A stretch of 64,000 nucleotides of DNA from Sphingobacterium humi (GTDB lineage Bacteria > Bacteroidota > Bacteroidia > Sphingobacteriales > Sphingobacteriaceae). This document shows positions 50,727 through 59,478 of this stretch, in pieces; position 1 is the stretch's first letter; the number at the start of each line of letters is the position of its first letter. The stretch is taken from positions 1 to 64,000 of the forward strand of contig NZ_WSQA01000003.1 of assembly GCF_009768885.1 (NCBI RefSeq), written 5' to 3'. Below the pieces are notes generated by a model. It did no database searches. It was not told where the DNA came from and saw nothing but the letters and a program-made list of their open reading frames with translations. The translations under genes and the position numbers were made by a program.

Positions 50727-52034
50727 ATGAAATTTTACAGTACCAATAATAAAGCCTTGCGTGTTTCCTTTCAGGAAGCCGTATTCAATTCCCTGCCGAA
50801 AGATAAGGGATTATATATGCCGGAAGTAATTCCACAACTTGATCCTTATTTTATCCAAAATATCCAGCAGTACTCTTTTCAAGAGATTGCTTTTACCATT
50901 GCCAAAGCTTTTATTGGCGATGATATTCCTGAGAACGATTTGAAGGCTATCGTAGAAGATGCCATCAACTTTGAAGCTCCCGTTAAATTTCTAAATGCTG
51001 AAACTGGCGTCTTGGAATTATTTCATGGTCCTTCCTATGCATTTAAAGACTTCGGTGCTCGTTTTATGAGTCGCATTATGGGCTATTTCTCCAAACAAGG
51101 CGATCAGCTTTTGGATGTATTAGTAGCTACTTCCGGAGATACCGGAGGTGCCGTGGCTCTAGGTTTCTTAGGGGTTGAAGGTACGCGTGTTACCATTCTT
51201 TACCCGAAGGGCAAAGTATCCAAAGTCCAAGAAGAGCAGTTAACAACCAACGGTCAGAATATTCGTGCTTTAGAAGTAGAAGGGACTTTTGATGATTGCC
51301 AGGCTTTGGTAAAACAAGCTTTTAATGATGAAGATCTAAATGCTGCTCTACGCTTAACCTCTGCTAATTCCATTAATATCGCCCGCTTGATTCCCCAAAC
51401 CTTTTATTATTTCTGGACCTATGCCCAGTTGAAATCTCAAGGAATGAAAGAAGTGGTATTTACGGTGCCAAGTGGCAACTTTGGTAATATTGGTGCTGGT
51501 TTATTAGCTTATAAAATGGGCTTACCCGTATCACATTTCGTGGCAGCTACCAATGTCAATGATACAGTTCCCCGCTTTTTGCAAACTGGAAACTATGAAC
51601 CCAAAGCTTCCATCCAGACTTTAGCGAATGCAATGGACGTCGGAAACCCAAGCAACTGGGTGAGAATTCAAGACTTATTCCAACAAGATACTTCCCAACT
51701 TAAAGGGATGCTAAGTTCCTATACATATACGGATGAAGAGACCTTAGCAGGCATGGCCGAATTATACGAAAAATATAAATATGTAGCCTGTCCGCATACG
51801 GCAATTGCCTATTTAGCTTCGCAGGCGTACCGTGCCGATCATCCTGGTACCTATGCCTCGGTGTTTTTGTCAACAGCGCATCCTTGTAAGTTTCCGGAGG
51901 CTATCCAACCAGAAGTATACAGCCATGTGCAGCTGCCTGAAGGCGCTGAAGAATTAGCTGGCCGTTCCAAGCAGACAACGGAGTTGCCGGTTGATTATCA
52001 TACGTTTAAAACCTATTTATTGGTGAACAATTAA
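50727..52034 (+). CDS. thrC: Threonine synthase
   Basis: This 435-residue PLP enzyme converts O-phosphohomoserine to threonine. The N-terminal segment MKFYSTNNKALRVSFQEAVF is typical of ThrC. The PLP-binding lysine is in HGPSYAFKDFGARFMSR, and the phosphate-binding and cofactor loops are VATSGDTGGAVALGFLG and FTVPSGNFGNIGAGLLA. It closes the thrABC operon and is followed by a hairpin. Confidence 0.97.
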   Translation: MKFYSTNNKALRVSFQEAVFNSLPKDKGLYMPEVIPQLDPYFIQNIQQYSFQEIAFTIAKAFIGDDIPENDLKAIVEDAINFEAPVKFLNAETGVLELFHGPSYAFKDFGARFMSRIMGYFSKQGDQLLDVLVATSGDTGGAVALGFLGVEGTRVTILYPKGKVSKVQEEQLTTNGQNIRALEVEGTFDDCQALVKQAFNDEDLNAALRLTSANSINIARLIPQTFYYFWTYAQLKSQGMKEVVFTVPSGNFGNIGAGLLAYKMGLPVSHFVAATNVNDTVPRFLQTGNYEPKASIQTLANAMDVGNPSNWVRIQDLFQQDTSQLKGMLSSYTYTDEETLAGMAELYEKYKYVACPHTAIAYLASQAYRADHPGTYASVFLSTAHPCKFPEAIQPEVYSHVQLPEGAEELAGRSKQTTELPVDYHTFKTYLLVNN

Positions 52035-52051
52035 TCCATTTTTTTATAAGG

Positions 52052-52090
52052 AGAGGCATTCGAAAGGATGCCTCTTCTGTAATTTTTTTA
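52052..52090 (+). terminator. Terminator of thrABC
   Basis: AGAGGCAT and ATGCCTCT form an eight-base stem around TCGAAAGG, followed by TCTGTAATTTTTTTA. The T run is displaced by a few bases, so efficiency may be moderate. Confidence 0.65.
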
Positions 52091-52135
52091 GAAAAAAAAA
52101 CCGCTGTAGATAAATATTTTTTTTTCAATTCTATT

Positions 52136-52143
52136 TATTTTTG
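52136..52143 (+). promoter_or_regulatory. -7 element abutting the methyltransferase start
   Basis: TATTTTTG is an exact TAnnTTTG match ending five bases before the ATG at 52149. Transcription starting from it would begin at or within a few bases of the start codon. No -33 TTTG is seen. Confidence 0.45.
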
Positions 52144-52148
52144 CAGCG

Positions 52149-53333
52149 ATGAATAAAATAATCCTCAACAAAGGTAAGGATAAGGCGGCCTGGCAACTAC
52201 ACCCATGGTTGTTTTCAGGCGCAATAGCGTCAATTTCTGCCCCAACCCCAAATGGAGATATCGTCTCTGTTTATAATCAAGATCAAGAGTTTATTGCTTA
52301 CGGAATGTACAATGCGAATTCGCGTGTTGCCGTGCGACTCTTGGAATGGGATCCCCGAAAGGAGATCAATGAGCAGTGGTGGCGCGAGCGACTACAAAAG
52401 GCCGTAAATCATCGCAGGCACTTGCTTCACGATGAAAACAATACCCTTCGTTTGGTATTCGCGGAAGCTGATTTTTTACCCGGTCTAATTGCCGATAAAT
52501 ACGCCGATTTCATTTCTATTCAAGTGCATGCCGCAGGTATCGAAAAGATAAAACCTATTCTTGTTGATGAGCTGAATAAGCTACTTCAACCCAAAGGAAT
52601 CTACGAGCGTAGTGACTTGAAATCACGGGAACACGAAGGACTAGCCGATACCAATGGTTTGCTTTCCGGTGAAATGCCACCTTCCTTTGTCGATATTATT
52701 GAAAATGGTATCCATTATCAGGTGAATATTGTGGAAGGACAGAAGTCGGGATTCTATTGCGATCAACGCGATAACAGGCACATCACTGCCAAATATGTAA
52801 AAGGAAAGCGGGTTTTAGATTGCTTCTGCTATTCCGGTGGATTTACCTTGAATGCCTTCCGTGCGGGGGCTGCTTCCGTGACTTCGGTCGATAGCTCTGC
52901 CTTGGCCATCGAAACGCTGAAAAGTAATGTTGCAGCCAACGGATTTGATGCCGAGAAGCATCATGCTGTACAATCTGATGTGAATAAATATTTACGTGAA
53001 TTGGGCGAACAGGGCGAAGTATTCGATCTGATTGTGCTCGATCCACCAAAGTATGCGCCTTCGCGCTCTACTTTAGAGAAAGCCTCGCGGGCATATAAGG
53101 ATTTAAACCGGAGAGGATTACTATTATTGAAATCAGGAGGATTGTTAGCTACCTTCTCCTGCTCGGGTGCCATGGATATCGATACATATAAACAGGTGAT
53201 TGCTTGGGCGGCATTAGATGCGGGCAAGGAGATTCAATTTATCTATCAATACGGCCAACCTGAAGACCATCCGGTACGGGCTTCCTTTCCAGAAGGAGAG
53301 TACCTCAAAGGCCTGTTAGTACGGGTCTTGTAA
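52149..53333 (+). CDS. RlmI-type 23S rRNA cytosine-C5 methyltransferase
   Basis: This 394-residue protein has a PUA RNA-binding domain (about 1-85, starting MNKIILNKGKDKAAWQLHPW), a connecting domain and a class I SAM methyltransferase domain (about 190-394). The SAM-binding motif is VLDCFCYSGGFTLNAFRAGA with the acidic VDSS, and the catalytic-site motif is LDPPKYAP. E. coli RlmI methylates C1962 of 23S rRNA; the same activity is likely. It ends in a long palindromic terminator. Confidence 0.9.
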   Translation: MNKIILNKGKDKAAWQLHPWLFSGAIASISAPTPNGDIVSVYNQDQEFIAYGMYNANSRVAVRLLEWDPRKEINEQWWRERLQKAVNHRRHLLHDENNTLRLVFAEADFLPGLIADKYADFISIQVHAAGIEKIKPILVDELNKLLQPKGIYERSDLKSREHEGLADTNGLLSGEMPPSFVDIIENGIHYQVNIVEGQKSGFYCDQRDNRHITAKYVKGKRVLDCFCYSGGFTLNAFRAGAASVTSVDSSALAIETLKSNVAANGFDAEKHHAVQSDVNKYLRELGEQGEVFDLIVLDPPKYAPSRSTLEKASRAYKDLNRRGLLLLKSGGLLATFSCSGAMDIDTYKQVIAWAALDAGKEIQFIYQYGQPEDHPVRASFPEGEYLKGLLVRVL

Positions 53334-53390
53334 ATAACATAAAACAAGTGCGGGGTTTCAATTGAAACCCCGCACTTGTTTTATGTTATT
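53333..53390. terminator. 58-bp perfect palindrome, bidirectional terminator
   Basis: Two 29-base arms are exact reverse complements with no spacer: the left arm begins AATAACATAAAACAAGTGCG and the centre is CAATTG within TTTCAATTGAAA. The first base is the last base of the methyltransferase stop codon, and the last lies four bases before the SGNH gene's end. GC-rich inner arms (GTGCGGGGTTTC) and AT-rich ends with T runs on both sides fit termination of both converging genes. Confidence 0.85.
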
Positions 53391-53393
53391 CTT

Positions 53394-54152
53394 TTAGATC
53401 TTCACCTGATTTAGCCATTGCTCAGCCATCAGGTTCGCCCCTGCCCAAGTAGTATGCACGCCATCGGTCGTCCAATAGTCGCCTGTATTGGCTTGTAATG
53501 CCCGGTCAAATACCTGCTGATAGGGGATAAATGCGGTTTTAAATTCTTTGGCTAATTCCCTAGCTGCAGCCTGATATTTCGGGAATTCTGGAAACCAGTC
53601 ATCGGTAATATGTTTTACATTTTTAACCCCGAATGGTTCACCAATAATCAGTTTAACCTGTGGCAAGGCCGTTAATGTTTTTTCTAATAGTTCCTTGTAC
53701 TGGGCTTTGTATTGCTCTGGCGAGTTATTCGCACCGCGATCCTTCGTCCGCCAGAAATCATTCACCCCAATTAATATGGATAGGATATTTGGTTTCAGAT
53801 CCAAGCAATCCTTTTGCCAACGGTTCAGTAGGTCTGGAACGCGGTTACCTGAGATTCCGCGGTTATAGACTTTCACATTTTTTGCTGCACATCTGTTGAG
53901 CAGCACACCGCCAGCAATCATGGCATAACCCGATCCGAAGGCTTTCATATCGTTGGCTTGCAGGTTTTCCTTATTTCGGCCAGCATCTGTTATCGAGTCG
54001 CCCTGAAACAAAATAACATCATTCGGTTGGATGTTTATTCCACCGCGAGCCGCACCGTCACTAAAATCCTCCGCATGCAATAAGCTAGTTCCTATTGCTG
54101 TTCCGCCTATTGTCAATATACTTTTCTTTAAAAAATCTCGTCTTGCATTCAT
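53394..54152 (-). CDS. Tat-exported SGNH/GDSL hydrolase
   Basis: This 252-residue protein begins with a twin-arginine signal (MNARRDFLKKSILTIGGTAI) and an SGNH hydrolase core. The catalytic blocks are FQGDSITDAG (Ser53), RGISGNRV (Gly), LIGVNDFW (Asn) and TDGVHTTW (Asp and His). Such enzymes are esterases acting on acetylated sugars, lipids or similar compounds in the periplasm or at the surface. It follows the aminotransferase gene by 45 bases. The substrate is unknown. Confidence 0.88.
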   Translation of the reverse strand: MNARRDFLKKSILTIGGTAIGTSLLHAEDFSDGAARGGINIQPNDVILFQGDSITDAGRNKENLQANDMKAFGSGYAMIAGGVLLNRCAAKNVKVYNRGISGNRVPDLLNRWQKDCLDLKPNILSILIGVNDFWRTKDRGANNSPEQYKAQYKELLEKTLTALPQVKLIIGEPFGVKNVKHITDDWFPEFPKYQAAARELAKEFKTAFIPYQQVFDRALQANTGDYWTTDGVHTTWAGANLMAEQWLNQVKI

Positions 54153-54197
54153 GGTTTACTTCTTCTAGGTTGATTTTACCTATACAAGATAAGGAAA

Positions 54198-55385
54198 CTA
54201 GCAAAATTTGACAATGGCCTCCCGGATTATTTTACAGGCCGTTTTGATTTCTTCCTCACTAATGGTAAGGGGAGGGGCAATACGTAAGGCCGTTTCGCAA
54301 TGCAGGTACCAGTCGATGATAAGTCCTTGTTCAGCACAGTAATTACTTACGGCATATACCTGGTCGAAGTTTTCCAATTGCAAGCACATCATTAAGCCTA
54401 ATCCACGGATTTCTTGAATCTGCGATATGTCCAGTTCTGCACGGAACAAGGCGGCTTTAGCTGCTACCTGTTCGACGAGCTGCTCTTCCTGAATAACGGC
54501 GAGGGAAGCACGTGCCGCAGCACAACTTACCGGGTGACCACCAAAGGTAGTGATATGGCCAAGCATAGGATTTGCTTTTATCACATCCATCACTTCTTTA
54601 CGCGCCACAAAAGCACCTAATGGCATACCGCCACCAATTCCTTTGGCAAGCATTAAAATATCAGGAACTATATCATAATGTTCAAAGGCAAAGAGCTTTC
54701 CGGTACGGCCGAAGCCAGTTTGTATTTCATCGAAAATTAATAGTGTCCCAGTTTCATCGCAACGCTTCCGTAAGGCCTGCATATAAGCTTTCTCCGGAAC
54801 ACGAACTCCAGCTTCTCCTTGAATGGCCTCTACGATTACAGCGGCGGTTTCGGTGTTAATCTGATTGAGATCGGCCATTTCATTATAATCAATGAACTTA
54901 ATCTCAGGGAGCAATGGCGCATACGCTTCACGATAGGCTTCATCGCCAATGAGGCTCAATGCCCCTTGGGTGCTGCCATGGTAGGCCTTTTTCGCCGCAA
55001 TAAGCTGCCGGCGGCCTGTAAATTTCTTCGCAATCTTCATCGACCCTTCCACAGCTTCGGCGCCTGAATTGGTGAAATAAACCGAACCAAAACTATCTGG
55101 CAATACGGCAAGCAGTTCTGTGGCCAGCTGAACCTGCGGGGCTTGCACAAATTCGCCATAGACGGTGACATGCATAAATTTGTCCAACTGATCTTGTATG
55201 GCTGCCAGCACACGTGGATGTCGGTGACCGATATTGCTGACATTGAATCCGGACACCAAATCCATATAAGACTTGCCATTCGGGCCATATAAATAAATTC
55301 CTTCGGCACGTTCCACTTCAATTAAGCGTGGCGACTCCGAAGTCTGTGCTGTATTCTTTAAAAATAATTCTCTGTTACTAATCAT
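54198..55385 (-). CDS. Class-III PLP-dependent aminotransferase
   Basis: The start at 55385 (MISNRELFLKNTAQTSESPR) gives a 395-residue enzyme of normal length; the longer frame to 55436 adds an unlikely hydrophobic lead. It has the class-III features YMDLVSGFNVSNIGHRHPRV, YFTNSGAEAVEGSMKIAKKF, LIFDEIQTGFGRTG and the PLP lysine in LAKGIGGGMPLGAF. It resembles acetylornithine or 4-aminobutyrate aminotransferases. No arginine or GABA genes are adjacent, so the substrate is undecided. Confidence 0.88.
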   Translation of the reverse strand: MISNRELFLKNTAQTSESPRLIEVERAEGIYLYGPNGKSYMDLVSGFNVSNIGHRHPRVLAAIQDQLDKFMHVTVYGEFVQAPQVQLATELLAVLPDSFGSVYFTNSGAEAVEGSMKIAKKFTGRRQLIAAKKAYHGSTQGALSLIGDEAYREAYAPLLPEIKFIDYNEMADLNQINTETAAVIVEAIQGEAGVRVPEKAYMQALRKRCDETGTLLIFDEIQTGFGRTGKLFAFEHYDIVPDILMLAKGIGGGMPLGAFVARKEVMDVIKANPMLGHITTFGGHPVSCAAARASLAVIQEEQLVEQVAAKAALFRAELDISQIQEIRGLGLMMCLQLENFDQVYAVSNYCAEQGLIIDWYLHCETALRIAPPLTISEEEIKTACKIIREAIVKFC

Positions 55386-55471
55386 GATAGGGGGATATGC
55401 TGGAAAATCTTCCTGTACTAGGAAGATGATCAACAAGCTAAATAAAATGTATAAAAATAGGCTTCAAAACA

Positions 55472-55500
55472 AAAAAGAAGCTCAGGTGAAGAGCTTCTTA
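55472..55500 (-). terminator. Terminator of the transketolase/sigma gene run
   Basis: On the minus strand AAGAAGCTC and GAGCTTCTT form a nine-base perfect stem, followed by TTTTGTTTTG. It begins just after the stop codon of the small periplasmic protein gene. Confidence 0.8.
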
Positions 55501-55503
55501 TAT

Positions 55504-55941
55504 TTAGTTTTTGTGTTTTCGATCTTTATACTCTTTGTACAGTAATTCAATAAATTCTTGTTCTACAGAAAAGAACTGAGACGCACGGGAGGCACCCACC
55601 ACATCGCTAAACTTCGAGCGGTAGTTTCTTTTGATCTCTACTTCTTTCGCATCGAAAGAAATCGCATCATTCCCTGGCCTGAAAGAATTTGAATTGCCGC
55701 GTACCTGACCTGCCCCTCGGCTTTTTTGGGATTTTAAATCCCTTATTTCTTTCATATACTGATTGTATAAAGGAAAGAACTGCTGGGCTTCAGCAGGGGT
55801 CAAGCGTAATTGTTTGGTAATAAAAGCAGCTTTTTGGTTCTCAATTGCCTCAAATCTATCTTGACGTGACTGCGCATTTGCTGAAAAACAAAATATACAG
55901 GCCAAAAGAATTGTCGTAAAAATATGTTTCAAACGAACCAT
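55504..55941 (-). CDS. Small periplasmic Spy/LTXXQ-like protein
   Basis: This 145-residue exported protein (signal peptide about 1-23, ending ANAQ) is mostly helical and highly charged, with the motif LRLTPAEAQQFFPLYNQYMK near 46-65 typical of Spy/CpxP-like proteins found beside sigma/anti-sigma genes in Bacteroidota. It may act as a periplasmic chaperone or modulate the upstream anti-sigma candidate. Its ATG overlaps the stop of that gene by one base (TAATG), so the two are coupled. Confidence 0.7.
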   Translation of the reverse strand: MVRLKHIFTTILLACIFCFSANAQSRQDRFEAIENQKAAFITKQLRLTPAEAQQFFPLYNQYMKEIRDLKSQKSRGAGQVRGNSNSFRPGNDAISFDAKEVEIKRNYRSKFSDVVGASRASQFFSVEQEFIELLYKEYKDRKHKN

Positions 55942-56879
55942 TACAATGTATAATTTAAGTATTCTTCTAATTCCTTGTCATCGATTTGGCTACCAATGCC
56001 ATCCGAATCAACAGGTTCATAGATGTACTCCGCATAATATCCCAAATCAGAACCATCTGAATAACTGGATAGGTAATTTAGGATTTCCTCTTCCGGAATA
56101 TCATCCAATGACACCGCGTGTGCTGTAGCCTGCGCACTTAGCCCTTGTTCTGGATTATTGGTGAAGGTAGAAACCCCCACAAAAGCAGCTACACAAGCAG
56201 CGGCCGCTGCACCAATCCAAGCTATGCGATTTACCTTTTTGCCTTCCGTGGCTTGCGGTTGAGCGCTTGGCATCGAGATCACCTTCTTGTCGTGAACCTG
56301 ATCTAAGATAGAAGTCGATAATCCTTCGAAATAGCCCGTCGGAACAGCGAAACCATCGGTTTGCACGTGTTCTTTCAAATCAGCCACCGCAATAGATGCA
56401 AAAATATCATCTGTTGCAGTTTCGAAGTAACCTTCCGGTACGCTGAACCCTGGTTCTTGTACCAAGTCACGTAATTTCTCTTCTTCCACCTTGGCCATAA
56501 TGTTCTGACTAAGGTCCTCAAAGTAACCTTGAGGTACGGTGAATTGTTCTTCCTGCAATTGGTCTATTTGTACCTGTGCGAGGATCCGATCGGATAAATC
56601 CGTAAAGTAATCGGCTGGAACTGCTAACCCAGATTCTGCATGCAGCTGGTCTATATTGGCTTGCGCCAGCGTTTGTTCGCTCAACTGCTCGAAGTATCCT
56701 TCGGGAACAGTGAAACCAGCACGTTGATCCTTGCTTGTACGGTCCAATTTTGCGAAGAACAACAGCCTATTGGTTTGTTCATTGAAATAATTGTCGGGTA
56801 CAATGAAAGGGTTAACACGCAACGAATCAGGCAAGTTGTTGCTTTCCATGTTGTCGTAATATGTGTTGTTTTCTTTCAT
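55941..56879 (-). CDS. Membrane protein with six VPxxYF repeats, candidate anti-sigma factor
   Basis: This 312-residue protein has an acidic N-terminal part carrying six copies of the octamer [FL]-x-V-P-x-x-Y-F at residues 25, 56, 85, 113, 145 and 177, spaced 28-32 residues apart (FIVPDNYF, FTVPEGYF, LAVPADYF, FTVPQGYF, FSVPEGYF, FAVPTGYF). Each is followed by a Leu/Ile-rich amphipathic helix. One membrane helix follows (about 219-239, IAWIGAAAAACVAAFVGVST) and then a short acidic periplasmic tail. It lies 34 bases behind an ECF sigma gene and ahead of a periplasmic Spy-like gene, the typical anti-sigma position. No zinc anti-sigma motif is present. Confidence 0.6.
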   Translation of the reverse strand: MKENNTYYDNMESNNLPDSLRVNPFIVPDNYFNEQTNRLLFFAKLDRTSKDQRAGFTVPEGYFEQLSEQTLAQANIDQLHAESGLAVPADYFTDLSDRILAQVQIDQLQEEQFTVPQGYFEDLSQNIMAKVEEEKLRDLVQEPGFSVPEGYFETATDDIFASIAVADLKEHVQTDGFAVPTGYFEGLSTSILDQVHDKKVISMPSAQPQATEGKKVNRIAWIGAAAAACVAAFVGVSTFTNNPEQGLSAQATAHAVSLDDIPEEEILNYLSSYSDGSDLGYYAEYIYEPVDSDGIGSQIDDKELEEYLNYTL

Positions 56880-56913
56880 AGTACACTAATAGATATTAAT
56901 TTACCCCAAAGGT

Positions 56914-57459
56914 TTAATCATGAGTGGCAAAAAAGTTCTCTATCTTCTTAACAGCCAAATGATAGGAGGCTTTTAAGGCGCCGACACTGGTGCCTAGCAC
57001 TTCCGATATTTCCTCATACTTCATGTCTTCAAAATACTTCATGTTGAAAACCAAGCGTTGTTTATCTGGTAAGATCAATAAGGCTTGTTGTAGTTTCAAT
57101 TGCGCCTTGTCGCCATTGAAGTAAGAGCCATCGGCCAAGCTATCTGCTAAGTAAGCAGAGCTTTCATCATCCAATGAAACACTCTGCTTTTGTTTTTTCT
57201 TGTTTAAGAAAGTAATGCATTCATTGGTTGCAATACGATACAGCCAAGTATACAATTGCGAATCTTCCCTGAATTTCTCGAGATTGCGCCATACCTTGAT
57301 AAAAATATCCTGCACCACATCATCGGCATCGTCATGGTCAATAACCATTCTTCTGACGTGCCAATAGATCTTTTGCTGGTATTTCTTCAAGAGCTCGCGG
57401 AAGGCTTCTTCACGCGTTTTCTCATCGGCAAATTTTGCAATGATCAGGGAGTCTTCCAT
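56914..57459 (-). CDS. ECF RNA polymerase sigma factor
   Basis: This 181-residue protein has sigma region 2 (about 20-90, DDADDVVQDIFIKVWRNLEK) and region 4 (about 125-178, LLILPDKQRLVFNMKYFEDM and YEEISEVLGTSVGALKASYH). It starts only six bases after the transketolase C-half gene and is followed by the candidate anti-sigma gene. Unlike the sigma factor near 14.6 kb, it is not tied to SusCD genes, which suggests an envelope or stress role. Confidence 0.92.
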   Translation of the reverse strand: MEDSLIIAKFADEKTREEAFRELLKKYQQKIYWHVRRMVIDHDDADDVVQDIFIKVWRNLEKFREDSQLYTWLYRIATNECITFLNKKKQKQSVSLDDESSAYLADSLADGSYFNGDKAQLKLQQALLILPDKQRLVFNMKYFEDMKYEEISEVLGTSVGALKASYHLAVKKIENFFATHD

Positions 57460-57465
57460 ATTGGA

Positions 57466-58419
57466 TTATTTTCTGCTAATTACTTTTTTCGCCGCCTTCA
57501 CAATATCGGCAGCCGTTAAACCATATTTTTCCATCAATTGAGCTGGGGTACCTGACTCGCCGAAGCTATCATCTACCGCTACAAACTCTTGTGGAGTAGG
57601 TAAAGATTTTGCTAATACTTGTGCTACGCTGTCGCCCAAACCTCCTAAACGGTTGTGTTCTTCCGCGGTAACAACGCATTTTGTTTTTGCTGCAGAGGCA
57701 AGGATAGCTTCCTCATCCAACGGCTTAATGGTGTGGATATTGATTACTTCCGCGCTAATGCCCGCTTTTTCCAATTCCTCACCCGCTTGAATGGCTTCCC
57801 ATACCAAGTGGCCTGTAGCAATAATCGTAACATCTGTACCTTCGTTTAACATTACAGCCTTGCCGATCTCGAATTTCTGATCTGCAGGCGTAAAGTTAGG
57901 AACAACAGGACGGCCAAAGCGTAAGTAAGCCGGTCCTTCATGGTCTACTAACGCAATAGTAGCAGCTTTTGTTTGGTTGAAGTCACATGGATTGATTACC
58001 GTCATGCCCGGAAGCATTTTCATCAAACCGATATCTTCAAGAATTTGGTGGGTAGCACCATCTTCTCCTAAGGTTAAGCCAGCGTGTGAAGCACAGATCT
58101 TTACATTCTTGCCCGAGTAGGCAATCGATTGGCGGATCTGGTCATATACACGGCCGGTAGAGAAGTTCGCAAACGTTCCGGTAAACGGAATCTTACCACC
58201 GATAGTTAATCCTGCAGCAATACCCATCATATTCGCTTCTGCGATTCCAATTTGGAAGAAACGCTCTGGGTAAGCTTTTATAAAGTCGTTCATTTTTAAT
58301 GAACCGATCAAGTCAGCACATAGCGCAACAACATTCTCGTTTTGTTTCCCTGCTTCTAATAAGCCGGCACCAAATCCTGAGCGCGTATCTTTTGATTCTG
58401 TAAATGTATATTTTTTCAT
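57466..58419 (-). CDS. Transketolase C-terminal half
   Basis: The start at 58419 (MKKYTFTESKDTRSGFGAGL) gives 317 residues. It contains the pyrimidine-binding and C-terminal domains of transketolase, with FFQIGIAEANMMGIAAGLTI, THQILEDIGLMKMLPGMTVI and the C-terminal GLGDSVAQVLAKSLPTPQEF region. With the product of the preceding gene it forms the split, two-subunit transketolase of the pentose phosphate pathway. A 60-base gap separates the two genes. Confidence 0.93.
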   Translation of the reverse strand: MKKYTFTESKDTRSGFGAGLLEAGKQNENVVALCADLIGSLKMNDFIKAYPERFFQIGIAEANMMGIAAGLTIGGKIPFTGTFANFSTGRVYDQIRQSIAYSGKNVKICASHAGLTLGEDGATHQILEDIGLMKMLPGMTVINPCDFNQTKAATIALVDHEGPAYLRFGRPVVPNFTPADQKFEIGKAVMLNEGTDVTIIATGHLVWEAIQAGEELEKAGISAEVINIHTIKPLDEEAILASAAKTKCVVTAEEHNRLGGLGDSVAQVLAKSLPTPQEFVAVDDSFGESGTPAQLMEKYGLTAADIVKAAKKVISRK

Positions 58420-58479
58420 GTTGTGAAGTCTAAGCAGGTTGGGGATTGCTCCCGGTTCCTCAGCCAAGGTCTTTAATTC

Positions 58480-59328
58480 TTAATAATCGCCTATTGTTCT
58501 TGGAATTTGGTTCAAGGCACTTTCCAATTGCTCATCGTTTGGAGCAACACCATGCCATTTATGCGATCCCATCATGAAGTCTACACCATTACCCATTTCG
58601 GTATGCAATAGAATCATAACAGGTTTTCCTTTGCCCGTACGCGATTTAGCTTCATCTAAACCAGCAACTACAGAAGCCATATCGTTTCCTTTAGCTACTT
58701 CCAACACGTCCCAACCAAACGCTTCCCATTTAGCACGTAAATTGCCTAAAGAAAGCACATCCTCGGTTGAACCATCAATCTGCGCATTGTTATAATCCAC
58801 TGCAGCGATAATGTTGTCCATTTTGTTATGAGGGGCATACATAGCAGCTTCCCATACCTGTCCTTCTTGCAATTCTCCGTCACCCATAAGCACATAAACC
58901 AGGTTGTTATCCTTGTTTAATTTTTTTGCTTGGGCCGCACCAATCGCTACCGATAAGCCCTGGCCTAAAGATCCAGAAGCTACACGAATGCCTGGAAGGC
59001 CTTCATGGGTCGTAGGGTGCCCTTGTAGGCGGGAGTCAATTTTACGGAAGGTCGCTAATTCGCTTACTGGAAAATAACCAGCTCTTGCCAAGGTGCTGTA
59101 AAATACAGGAGAAATGTGTCCATTTGATAAGAAGAATAAATCTTCACCCTCCCCATTCATATTGAATGAAGGATCGTGTTTCATCGCGTGGAAGTACAAT
59201 GCTACAAAGTAATCTGTACAACCCAAAGAGCCCCCTGGGTGTCCCGATTGACAAGCATGCACCATACGAACAATGTCTCTTCTTACTTGCGAAGCAACGT
59301 GTTCAAGTTTGTTTATGTCTGCACTCAT
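58480..59328 (-). CDS. Transketolase N-terminal half (thiamine diphosphate-binding)
   Basis: The start at 59328 (MSADINKLEHVASQVRRDIV) gives 282 residues. The sequence has SGHPGGSLGCTDYFVALYFH, the GLPGIRVASGSLGQGLSVAI segment and the thiamine diphosphate motif GDGELQEGQVWEAAMYAPHN ending near DYNNAQIDG. It is the partner of the next gene, forming split transketolase. It begins a five-gene run on this strand with the sigma factor, the repeat protein and the Spy-like protein. Confidence 0.93.
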   Translation of the reverse strand: MSADINKLEHVASQVRRDIVRMVHACQSGHPGGSLGCTDYFVALYFHAMKHDPSFNMNGEGEDLFFLSNGHISPVFYSTLARAGYFPVSELATFRKIDSRLQGHPTTHEGLPGIRVASGSLGQGLSVAIGAAQAKKLNKDNNLVYVLMGDGELQEGQVWEAAMYAPHNKMDNIIAAVDYNNAQIDGSTEDVLSLGNLRAKWEAFGWDVLEVAKGNDMASVVAGLDEAKSRTGKGKPVMILLHTEMGNGVDFMMGSHKWHGVAPNDEQLESALNQIPRTIGDY

Positions 59329-59478
59329 CTTAAAGTATAATGTTTCGATTATTTTGCCGATAAAGTTAATGATTTTTAATGTACTAAGGCCTAAAAGATG
59401 CAATTATTTGCGGATTAATAGCCGGATCCTAGCCCTTCTTATTGCGAATTTGGGAATTCAACAAAATGCAACACTAAA

